Positions 1 to 5,329 of a stretch of 5,712 nt of DNA are shown here, piece after piece. The stretch is from Clostridiales bacterium (GTDB lineage Bacteria; Bacillota; Clostridia; Peptostreptococcales; Natronincolaceae). Each line of letters begins with the position of its first letter. The stretch's first letter is position 1. The notes beneath the pieces are model-generated. The model saw only the letters and a program-made list of their open reading frames with translations. It had not been told where the DNA came from and searched no databases. The stretch lies in the NCBI GenBank assembly GCA_012800145.1, contig JAAZJW010000020.1, forward strand, positions 1 through 5,712, written 5' to 3'. The translations under genes were made by a program, and so were the position numbers.

Positions 1-11
1 ATTTTCTCCAC

Positions 12-212
12 TTTTTTGTCATTGCTATGAAAGCCCCACATTTTTGTCATCCTGAGACGAGCAGGATTAGTTTGACCCGCGAAGGATCTATATTTTAAAA
101 CAATGTTTTCATTTATCTTGGTGTGGACAATACGTGTAAATTCTGAGACGGGCAGTATCAACGGTGTTCCCGAAGAACCTAAAGCTGTTTGAGATCCTTC
201 GCTTCGCTCAGA
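12..212. repeat. Degenerate interspersed intergenic repeat remnants
   Basis: The whole of 1-282 lacks a credible gene. It holds repeat-like pieces: TTTTTGTCAT occurs at 13-22 and again at 41-50; a 41-nt unit at 49-89 (starting ATCCTGAGACGAGCAGGAT) recurs in diverged form at 140-180 (26 of 41 positions identical by eye); and GCGAAGGATCT at 79-89 is perfectly inverted at 192-202. The CCTGAG...GCGAAGGATCT vocabulary resembles short intergenic repeats scattered through many Firmicutes genomes. I see no terminal repeats, transposase or attachment site. Function unknown; probably decayed repeats downstream of the minus-strand ABC gene. Confidence 0.5.
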
Positions 213-282
213 TACAACAATTTTCGCACAGCCTGCTACTTTTAAAGGTAGGGATGGCAGACAAAGTGCTCCTAGCCTAGGG

Positions 283-1068
283 TTATTTTTTATCATAATC
301 CAAATGGAGCAATATCCTTTGGCCGGATTTTTCATATATAATAGGAACTTCCAGAAATTTTGATAGATTTTCTTCAGTCAAGATTTCATCCGTAGCCCCG
401 GCCAAATAAATTTCACCCTTTTTTAACAACAAGGTGTGTGAAAAATTTGGAAGTATTTCCTCTGTATGATGCGTTACATATATAAGAGTAGGGGCATTTT
501 TGTCTTCACTTAAATTTTTAATTATTTCAAGCAATTGTTCACGTGCAATTATATCGAGCCCCATACACGGCTCATCGAGAATCAATAGTTCCGGTTGTGC
601 CATTAAACCCCTCGCAATCAATATTCTCTGTTTTTCACCCTGTGAAAGTGTTTTATATTCCCTACTTGCTAAAGCCGAGGCATTAAGCCTTCTTAAACAA
701 TCCTTGGCGAGAATTTGGTCATCTTCCGTAATTTCATCATAAAGGTCTATTGTTGCAAATTTTCCACTCATAACTATATCCATGGCTGTGCTGTAACCAT
801 GGAATTTTTCCTGAATGGACGAACTCACCCAACCTATAGACCTTCTTAGTTTTCTCATGTCATATTGGCCCACGGTTTTACCCAATACCCTTAATTTCCC
901 TTTTGAAGGAAAGATATACCCGTTGAGCATACTTAAAAGCATGGTTTTACCCGCACCGTTGAGGCCAAGGACCGCCCAGTGTTCGCCTTTTCTAATTCCC
1001 CAGTTTATATCCCTGAGTATATATTTATAATTTCTTATTATAGATACATTTTGCAGTTCCACTATCAA
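283..1068 (-). CDS. ABC transporter ATP-binding protein, YlmA-like
   Basis: A 261-residue stand-alone ABC ATPase that should hydrolyse ATP in the cytoplasm to drive, or be coupled to, an unidentified partner. All core motifs are intact: Walker A GLNGAGKT (residues 35-42), Q-loop Gln86 within WVSSSIQEKF, signature LSQGEKQ (141-147), Walker B LLILDEP (161-167), D-loop GLD (170-172) and H-loop His200. The EHWAVLGLNGAGK and IGWVSSS stretches match the style of Bacillus YlmA, which is about the same length. The start is TTG at 1066-1068, chosen because AAAGAGGT lies at optimal distance; a GTG two codons in is the alternative. No permease or binding-protein gene adjoins it, so the substrate is open. 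It is transcribed divergently from the riboswitch-controlled gene. The family call is firm, the YlmA subfamily likely, the substrate unknown. Confidence 0.93.
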   Translation of the reverse strand: MIVELQNVSIIRNYKYILRDINWGIRKGEHWAVLGLNGAGKTMLLSMLNGYIFPSKGKLRVLGKTVGQYDMRKLRRSIGWVSSSIQEKFHGYSTAMDIVMSGKFATIDLYDEITEDDQILAKDCLRRLNASALASREYKTLSQGEKQRILIARGLMAQPELLILDEPCMGLDIIAREQLLEIIKNLSEDKNAPTLIYVTHHTEEILPNFSHTLLLKKGEIYLAGATDEILTEENLSKFLEVPIIYEKSGQRILLHLDYDKK

Positions 1069-1076
1069 TTATATCA

Positions 1077-1084
1077 ACCTCTTT
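1077..1084 (-). promoter_or_regulatory. Shine-Dalgarno site fixing the TTG start of the ABC gene
   Basis: On the minus strand the sequence AAAGAGGT ends about 8 nt before TTG (1066-1068) and about 14 nt before the in-frame GTG (1060-1062). The spacing favours the TTG codon as initiator. Confidence 0.7.
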
Positions 1085-1150
1085 TTGTATAGAGCAGTAT
1101 TTGGGCATAACAGTAATTTCTAATTTACCAGGCCATAATAAAATATGATA

Positions 1151-1169
1151 ATTATACTAACATATTATA
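1151..1169 (-). promoter_or_regulatory. Possible -10 elements for the ABC gene
   Basis: The minus strand carries two TATAAT hexamers, at 1164-1169 and 1151-1156, about 85-100 nt before the TTG start. Neither has a convincing TTGACA-like -35 at 16-18 nt, and the region is AT-rich, so this is only a candidate promoter position. Confidence 0.3.
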
Positions 1170-1186
1170 GGTAATAATTCCACCCC

Positions 1187-1302
1187 CAGGGGGGGTTGGC
1201 GTGGGGGGGGTTGGCACAACGATGTGGCAAACAAAGCGTTCCATCACCAAACAAAGCGTTCTTTGTCATACCCCCTTGCCATGAAATGTCCCCCTGCCAT
1301 GT
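1187..1302. repeat. Palindromic interspersed repeat cluster (G-run / hairpins / C-run)
   Basis: A compact structured block in the divergent intergenic region. G-runs followed by TTGGC occur twice (1189-1200 and 1201-1215). Next comes a hairpin TTGGCACA-ACGA-TGTGGCAA (1211-1230, one mismatch). CAAACAAAGCGTTC occurs twice with a 20-nt period (1228-1241 and 1248-1261), and the second copy forms a perfect hairpin ACAAAG-CGTT-CTTTGT (1251-1266). Then two C-run units follow, CCCCCTTGCCATG from 1271 and CCCCCTGCCATG from about 1290. The left GGCGTGGGGG (1198-1207) is nearly the reverse complement of 1271-1280 (8 of 10). It looks like a small non-autonomous palindromic repeat; no coding content is seen. 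Confidence 0.55.
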
Positions 1303-1333
1303 ATGAGAAGTGATGGTAGCATCCGGAAAGATA

Positions 1334-1342
1334 TGTTATAAT
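1334..1342 (+). promoter_or_regulatory. Extended -10 promoter of the riboswitch transcript
   Basis: TGT followed by TATAAT (1337-1342) is a perfect extended -10 element; no good -35 is visible, which extended -10 promoters tolerate. Transcription would begin near 1349, about 35-40 nt before the aptamer. This gives a leader of roughly 370 nt before the favoured GTG start. Confidence 0.55.
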
Positions 1343-1382
1343 TGCAAAAAGGGTAACAATATATAGTACTTAAATATTATAA

Positions 1383-1480
1383 TTAGCTCCGAGTTAACTA
1401 ACCTACAGGTTTTGCCATGGTTATTAACCGTAAGGGTGCGAGAAGAAATTCCTGTGCCTCCCGCTATCGGAAAGGAGAAA
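1383..1480 (+). promoter_or_regulatory. Moco (molybdenum cofactor) riboswitch aptamer
   Basis: This leader segment shows the architecture and conserved blocks I associate with the Moco RNA motif. CTCCGAG (from 1387) lies at the 5' edge. TACAGG (1404-1409) pairs with CCTGTG (1451-1456). A stem-loop ATGGTT-ATT-AACCGT (1417-1431) follows TTTGCC and precedes AAGGGTGCGAGA. The nearly invariant-looking 3' block GCCTCCCGCTATCGGAAAGG is followed by AG, so CTCC (1387-1390) can close with GGAG (1474-1477). Known Moco RNAs precede molybdate transport, Moco biosynthesis or Moco-using genes and sense the cofactor itself. Here the next gene encodes a protein with a molybdopterin-oxidoreductase-like domain, which agrees. 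Some family members are thought to sense the tungsten cofactor, so the exact ligand is not fixed. Identification is by remembered consensus, not by a covariance search. Confidence 0.77.
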
Positions 1481-1531
1481 TTATATTTGGATAACCTTTC
1501 TGTCTTGAAATGGCAGGGATTTTTATGGAAC

Positions 1532-1562
1532 AGGCAGTTTTCAATCGGGCTGTCTATTTTTT
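1532..1562 (+). terminator. Hairpin plus U-run, probable riboswitch expression platform
   Basis: AGGCAG (1532-1537) pairs with CTGTCT (1550-1555), extendable by G-U pairs, and is directly followed by A and six T (1557-1562). It lies about 55 nt after the aptamer and before the gene, the usual place for an attenuator. The stem is only moderately stable. Upstream CTGTC (1500-1504)/GGCAG (1512-1516) and GAAAGG (1470-1475)/CCTTTC (1495-1500) provide competing pairings that could link it to ligand state. Direction of control (on or off) cannot be read with certainty. Confidence 0.55.
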
Positions 1563-1702
1563 GTGCCGATAATATCCCTACCCTCTTGGGGAACAACGGG
1601 GTGACACATGAACAGTAATGACGAAAATGGAAAAGGGAGAAATTTGCACAAGAATTTTAAATGAAACGGGTTCAAAGATATTACCGGCTTTAACGCTTAA
1701 AA

Positions 1703-1708
1703 AGGGGG
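1703..1708 (+). promoter_or_regulatory. Shine-Dalgarno site deciding the GTG 1717 start
   Basis: AGGGGG ends 8 nt before GTG 1717-1719, ideal spacing. The in-frame ATG at 1618 has only GGGGTGA (1598-1604) at about 13 nt, too far for a good site. Confidence 0.65.
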
Positions 1709-1716
1709 AAAATTGT

Positions 1717-4242
1717 GTGAAAATCTTAGGTAAGATAGGAATGAAGATGTTATTAACTTTAATGCTTATAACAGGACTAATTTTTCAATTTTGTTACATA
1801 TTGTCACCCCGGGATGTCTATGCACAAGAACCGGCGCTCATCATAACCGGCGATGGGGTAAAGAATCAAAAAAGTTATACGCTCGAGGAATTGAAATCTA
1901 AGCCCCAGACTCGTGCTGTTTTTAGTACAGTCAATACGTATCCCACCAAAAACTGGCATGTGGGTGAAGGGGTTACATTGAAGGACCTATTGAAGGAAGC
2001 CGGCATAAAAGCGGATGCCAAGAAAATAAAGTTCTACGCATCCGATGGCTTTTACCAGGAATTTACGGTAAAAGAAATACTTGAAGACAGTCGTTATTAT
2101 TTTCCCGGTCTGAAAGAAAATGAAGAGTATGACGGGAGACTGCCCGGTTCCGATAGAGACCCGAAAAAGGTCGAAACCCTTGTTGCTTTGATGAGTGGTG
2201 AAGATGATAGATATGAAGGAATGAGCGGTGACAGAGGAATCAGGCTATTGATGGGCCAACGGGCGGTTACGGAACAAAACAATCCTTGGTATATAAAAAA
2301 ACTAAACAAAATTGAAGTTTCTAGGGAAGAACCCGGCAAATGGGATGCTCCGATTGCCGATTTACAACCGGGAGAGGTTGAGCCCGGCGCAAAAATCATT
2401 CTTTCATGTCCCAAAGAAATGGATTTAGAAGAAGCAAAATTGTACTACACAACAGATGGCTCCGAGCCTGGTTTAAATAGTGACATGTTTAATATTATAG
2501 CACCGCGTTGGGAAAGGGACGATAGATCTAATCAACCGATAGAAATAAATAAAACTACGACGATAAAAGCTGTTATTATAGGACCGGGAAAGCATAATAG
2601 TGATGTGGTCGAACTGACATACAATCTTGAAAGTTACGATTACGGTGGGTCTGTATTGACCTGGACAGATGACCCCATGAAATCACAGGCAATAACGTGG
2701 CTTTTGCCAAATACAGTTTCGCGAGCTAAAGTTCAGTATATGATTGCCAAAGATTTTAAAGGCGATTTTAACGGGGCACAATTCCGGGAAATTGATGGAG
2801 AAAAGTTCGGGCAGGATTATAACCGTTTCACCGTACAACTCACACAGCTCACACCTGACACCGAGTATGTGTATCGCGTTGAGAATGGAGAAGGCTGGGG
2901 TGAACCATGCTACTTCAAGACCGCAGCATTAACGGACAAGTTTTCATTTATATACTTGGGCGATTCACAACAAGAGCGGGATATAAAATTAGGTTATGGC
3001 CACCTGGAAGAAATTTTACACTCTGCATATGATGGGAGCCAAAGTTTTGTCTTGTTTGGCGGCGATTTAACGGATAATGGTAACGATGAGAACGAATGGT
3101 TCGAATTCATAAGTTCTATCTCAAAAGTATCGTCGCAGATTCCAATTATGCCGACAATGGGAAATCATGATGGTTCCTGTTATCTAAATTTTTTCAATTT
3201 ACCCGCAAACGGCCCGGAAGGATTGGAAAAAAGATTTTATTCTTTTGATTATGGTGATGCTCATTTTGTAATATTGGATAGTAACAATAACGCCTTACCG
3301 GAAGCCAAAAAATGGCTGCAGAACGACCTTAAAAATACATCCAGGAAGTGGAAGTTTGCAGTCTTCCACCATCCGGCATATCCTAATTATATTGATTATA
3401 AAACAGAGATGCAGGCTAAATCTATTCAGGAAAATTGGGTTCCGATATTAGAACAAAATGGTGTCGACATGGTTTTTGGCGGACACCAACATATGTATAT
3501 GAGGACACACCCCATAAAAGACGGGAAGGTTTATGAAAAACCCGAAGACGGAATAATTTATATTATGGGGAATGCAAGCCCGAAGGCTTACCAGGATTAT
3601 CACGATCTTGATTATATAGCCAAAATTGAATCGGGCAGCAATTATCAAATAATCGAGATTGACAACGATACACTCACGTTTACTTCAGTAAGTGCAGACG
3701 GCAAAGTCATAGATACATATCTTGTAGCCAACGCGCTATCGGATGTAGAAGGACATTGGGCACAAGATACGATTAGACAGATGGTAGACGAAGAGATTAT
3801 CAAGGGGTATCCCGATGGCTCCTTTGGTCCGGATAACAACATTACAAGAGCAGAATTTACATCGTTACTTGTCAGGGCTTTTAATTTGGAATCAGGCCCC
3901 GGGAAAGTATTTAATGATACGGCCAATCATTGGGCCGGGGAAACCATCAAAACAGCAAATTATCATGGGTTGGCAGGCGGTTACAGTGATACTTTATTTG
4001 GACCGGATGATCCTATTACTCGTGAACAGATAGCGGTGATGATTGTTAATGCTATAAAAACAGAACAATCCGGCAGAAGTAAAACGTTTACCGACAGCGC
4101 CCAAATTTCAGCTTGGGCAAAGGAATCGGTGGCCAAAGCAACCACAGCAGGACTTATCACAGGATACCCGGACGGCTCTTTTAGACCAAAGGACAATGCC
4201 ACACGTGCAGAGGCTGCGGTTGTACTGGATAGAAGCATGTGA
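1717..4242 (+). CDS. Exported SLH-anchored metallophosphoesterase with molybdopterin-oxidoreductase-like domain
   Basis: An 841-residue multidomain surface protein (874 if begun at ATG 1618). Numbering is from GTG 1717, preferred because an SD sits 8 nt upstream and a classic signal peptide follows at once (residues 1-36, cleavage likely after VYA). Residues 39-202 resemble the molybdopterin-binding fold of sulfite-oxidase-type proteins (TLEELK, STVNTYPTKNW, GVTLKDLL, MGQRAVTEQNNP) but contain no cysteine. Residues 224-305 look like a chitobiase C-terminal beta domain (YYTTDGSEP). Residues 309-405 match the FN3-like N-domain of purple acid phosphatases (LTPDTEYVYRVENG). Residues 408-655 are a calcineurin-like phosphoesterase with all metal motifs: GDS (Asp416), GGDLTDNG (Asp450), GNHD (Asn483, His484), HHP (551-553), GGHQH (His590, His592). 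The second motif lacks the GDxxY tyrosine of true purple enzymes. Three SLH repeats (674-724, 732-780, 791-841, each with a TRAE/TRE motif) should bind cell-wall polymer. The riboswitch lies upstream. The substrate is unknown; a phosphate ester outside the membrane is inferred. Confidence 0.93.
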   Translation: MKILGKIGMKMLLTLMLITGLIFQFCYILSPRDVYAQEPALIITGDGVKNQKSYTLEELKSKPQTRAVFSTVNTYPTKNWHVGEGVTLKDLLKEAGIKADAKKIKFYASDGFYQEFTVKEILEDSRYYFPGLKENEEYDGRLPGSDRDPKKVETLVALMSGEDDRYEGMSGDRGIRLLMGQRAVTEQNNPWYIKKLNKIEVSREEPGKWDAPIADLQPGEVEPGAKIILSCPKEMDLEEAKLYYTTDGSEPGLNSDMFNIIAPRWERDDRSNQPIEINKTTTIKAVIIGPGKHNSDVVELTYNLESYDYGGSVLTWTDDPMKSQAITWLLPNTVSRAKVQYMIAKDFKGDFNGAQFREIDGEKFGQDYNRFTVQLTQLTPDTEYVYRVENGEGWGEPCYFKTAALTDKFSFIYLGDSQQERDIKLGYGHLEEILHSAYDGSQSFVLFGGDLTDNGNDENEWFEFISSISKVSSQIPIMPTMGNHDGSCYLNFFNLPANGPEGLEKRFYSFDYGDAHFVILDSNNNALPEAKKWLQNDLKNTSRKWKFAVFHHPAYPNYIDYKTEMQAKSIQENWVPILEQNGVDMVFGGHQHMYMRTHPIKDGKVYEKPEDGIIYIMGNASPKAYQDYHDLDYIAKIESGSNYQIIEIDNDTLTFTSVSADGKVIDTYLVANALSDVEGHWAQDTIRQMVDEEIIKGYPDGSFGPDNNITRAEFTSLLVRAFNLESGPGKVFNDTANHWAGETIKTANYHGLAGGYSDTLFGPDDPITREQIAVMIVNAIKTEQSGRSKTFTDSAQISAWAKESVAKATTAGLITGYPDGSFRPKDNATRAEAAVVLDRSM

Positions 4243-4363
4243 CAAGTGGGAGATTAAGGAAATATTACAGTATTACCAAGACTGGGAAGAAAATGTTGGC
4301 TGAAAAGGAAAACGAGTGGAGAATTTACGTTGACGCAATTAATCAAGTCCTACAAGGAGGCAA
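4243..4363. other. Gene-free stretch after the SLH gene
   Basis: Between the SLH gene stop and the SEDS relic I find no supported gene. A 31-codon frame at 4293-4388 (MLAEKENEWRIYVDAINQVL and so on) has protein-like composition but a poor start context and no recognised family. A weak CAAC/GTTG hairpin before T-rich DNA at 4361-4379 falls at the start of the SEDS-like frame and is not convincing as a terminator. Confidence 0.4.
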
Positions 4364-4534
4364 CAGCAGGTTGTTTTTTATATCATAAGTAATTTAGGTT
4401 TTCCAATAATCATTTCTACTTTACCTTTTATCTCCTATAGCGGGATGTCCATAATTATAAACATGGCCTTAATTGGCATAATGCTTTCGGTATTCAAATC
4501 CGGTGATACAGTAAAAGATGAATTATTATTATAG
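4364..4534 (+). pseudogene. SEDS (FtsW/RodA/SpoVE family) C-terminal fragment
   Basis: The frame that includes 4364-4534 is open from 4343 and ends at TAG 4532-4534. It reads through NLGFPIIIST, then LPFISYSGMS and NMALIGIMLSVFKSGD. This is the hallmark end of SEDS polymerases, where LPFISYGGSS and N-A-IGI-LS precede the cytoplasmic tail. Only about 55-60 residues of a roughly 400-residue protein remain. There is no start codon or SD, and a TAA lies in frame at 4340-4342. The protein-like frame at 4293-4388 overlaps it but is not recognisably the missing part. It therefore looks like a decayed remnant left by deletion downstream of the SLH gene. Intact members make or shape peptidoglycan; this piece cannot. 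Confidence 0.75.
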
Positions 4535-4566
4535 AGAAATGACCAGTGATAATTTTGAAAAGGTGC

Positions 4567-4606
4567 ATGAGGCCAGTATGGAAACATATTGACCTCGTTT
4601 TTATTT
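4567..4606 (+). terminator. Rho-independent terminator
   Basis: GAGG (4569-4572) pairs with CCTC (4593-4596). After one mismatch, CAGTATG (4574-4580) pairs with CATATTG (4585-4591, one G-U) around a GAAA tetraloop. The stem is followed by GTTTTTATTT. This is a strong intrinsic terminator. It originally ended the SEDS gene and now would stop readthrough from the SLH-protein gene before the small-membrane-protein cluster. Confidence 0.8.
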
Positions 4607-4648
4607 CAATACCCTGGAAAATTTTCCGTAATTTTTCCCGAAAGGTAC

Positions 4649-4676
4649 TTGCAAAAAACAGGCATAAGGTTATGAT
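4649..4676 (+). promoter_or_regulatory. Sigma-A type promoter for the small membrane protein cluster
   Basis: TTGCAA (4649-4654) and TATGAT (4671-4676) are 16 nt apart, with overlapping TATAAT at 4676-4681 as an alternative -10 (spacing to TTGCAA then 21, less good). It lies just after the terminator and about 40 nt before the first small gene. A perfect 12-bp palindrome GGAAAATTTTCC (4616-4627) lies 21 nt upstream of the -35 and could be an operator or chance. Confidence 0.55.
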
Positions 4677-4714
4677 ATAATGTAAATAAAAAGATATATA
4701 TGGGGGGATACAGT

Positions 4715-4882
4715 ATGGGAAAAGGAATAAATATGTTTATAAAGGTTGGGGCGCTTATTTACGTAGCTTATTTATTAATAAATAAATTCATTGTCCAAAT
4801 TCCCTACGTAATAGCAATCCCTGTTCTGGTGCTCGGGATAGTATTAATGATAACCGGGATTATTAAAACATGTAAAAGATAA
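4715..4882 (+). CDS. Small two-helix membrane protein A (paralog of the protein at 5099)
   Basis: A 55-residue hydrophobic protein of unrecognised family. ATG 4715 is preferred over ATG 4700 because GGGGGG (4702-4707) then sits 7 nt before it as Shine-Dalgarno, and because this start aligns with that of its paralog. Two predicted membrane helices, about residues 7-22 and 33-51, flank the segment NKFIVQIPY; the tail is basic (KTCKR). The loop plus IAIP is the part most conserved with the second copy, and the two proteins share about 30 of 55 residues without gaps. Paralogy and conserved loop indicate a real protein under selection. Its role is unknown; no enzyme motif is visible. It is first in a co-directional cluster behind a promoter. 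Confidence 0.8.
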   Translation: MGKGINMFIKVGALIYVAYLLINKFIVQIPYVIAIPVLVLGIVLMITGIIKTCKR

Positions 4883-4927
4883 TCCAAAATTACCGATCAA
4901 TCATTAGAAATATAAGGTGACAAAAGG

Positions 4928-5074
4928 ATGGCGAAATGGGACGGGGTGAATCATACTGTGCAATCACATATTGGGGAAATATCTGCATTAATTGCGGCCA
5001 TATGTTGGGCGTTCAACTCAATTCTATTTGTTTCTGTGATGCATCGTCCTCGGTGCTTCATAAACCAAAGATAA
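4928..5074 (+). pseudogene. Truncated EamA/DMT-family transporter N-terminus
   Basis: A 48-codon frame begins at ATG 4928 with AAGGTGA (4914-4920) as a well-spaced SD and ends at TAA 5072-5074. Residues 14-35 read SHIGEISALIAAICWAFNSI then LF, the first transmembrane helix typical of EamA (drug/metabolite transporter) proteins, normally about 300 residues with ten helices. After residue 35 the similarity stops and an unrelated polar tail follows (HRPRCFINQR). In another frame near 5043-5062 the codons spell IVLGAS and a stop, which could be a trace of the C-terminal helix after an internal deletion; that part is speculative. The start region is well preserved, so a short peptide may still be made, but it cannot transport. 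It lies between the two small-protein paralogs. Confidence 0.68.
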
Positions 5075-5098
5075 TGTATTTTTGTGGGGGTGTCATAT

Positions 5099-5278
5099 GT
5101 GAAAGGAAAAATAAACATATTGATAATAATTGGGTTTGTCATTTATTTGGGTTATTTATTGGCAAATAAATTCATTGTACAGATTCCTTACGAAATAGCG
5201 ATCCCCATTGTTATACTCGGGGTGACATTGATAGTAATTGGAACACTCAAAATGAACAAACGTAGTCCCAAAAAATAG
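5099..5278 (+). CDS. Small two-helix membrane protein B (paralog of the protein at 4715)
   Basis: A 59-residue membrane protein beginning at GTG 5099, with GGGGG (5086-5090) 8 nt upstream as SD; a GTG at 5084 is in frame but would bury that SD. It has two hydrophobic segments (about residues 6-21 and 33-51) around NKFIVQIPY, then IAIP and a basic tail NKRSPKK four residues longer than in copy A. The match to copy A is ungapped across 55 residues (about 55% identical), so the two arose by duplication. DNA is closest over the NKFIVQIPY codons. The family is not recognised and no function is assigned. It lies 24 nt after the EamA relic and 51 nt before the DUF1287 gene, so co-transcription is likely. 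Confidence 0.82.
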   Translation: MKGKINILIIIGFVIYLGYLLANKFIVQIPYEIAIPIVILGVTLIVIGTLKMNKRSPKK

Positions 5279-5329
5279 GTATAATATATAAAAGGCAGAA
5301 AATTGGGTGTAACCTGGGAGTGGGCAAAA

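Noticed and set aside
1228..1261. Direct repeats at 20-nt spacing as a CRISPR array
   Set aside because: Only two 14-nt copies with a 6-nt gap, far too short for repeats and spacers; part of a palindromic repeat.
1525..1572. 15-codon frame starting at ATG 1525 over the terminator
   Set aside because: The sequence is better explained as a hairpin plus U-run; no good SD.
1336..1596. 86-codon minus-strand frame
   Set aside because: Antisense to the structured leader; no SD, no recognisable domain.
1412..1618. 68-codon plus-strand frame across the leader
   Set aside because: It runs through the riboswitch aptamer and terminator; codon pattern follows RNA structure, with no SD and no family resemblance.
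1608..1664. Short 18-codon frame starting ATG 1608
   Set aside because: GGGGTGA is only 3 nt upstream, the peptide is very polar and no homology is seen; most likely chance, though a leader peptide cannot be fully excluded.
1618..1716. N-terminal extension of the SLH protein from ATG 1618
   Set aside because: It would put more than 40 residues before the hydrophobic core of the signal peptide and lacks a well-spaced SD; GTG 1717 fits better. It is kept only as an alternative start.
4361..4379. CAAC/GTTG hairpin before a T-run as terminator of the SLH gene
   Set aside because: Stem of only 4-5 bp; the region reads as SEDS codons, and a much stronger terminator exists at 4567-4606.
4293..4388. 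31-codon frame with protein-like composition
   Set aside because: No recognised family, weak start context, and it overlaps the SEDS relic in another frame.
4936..5169. 77-codon frame overlapping the EamA stub and small protein B
   Set aside because: Out of frame with two better supported features, Cys-rich low-quality composition and no homology.
5280..5285. TATAAT just before the DUF1287 gene as a promoter
   Set aside because: No acceptable -35 at 16-18 nt and the region is AT-rich; read-through from the upstream promoter is simpler.
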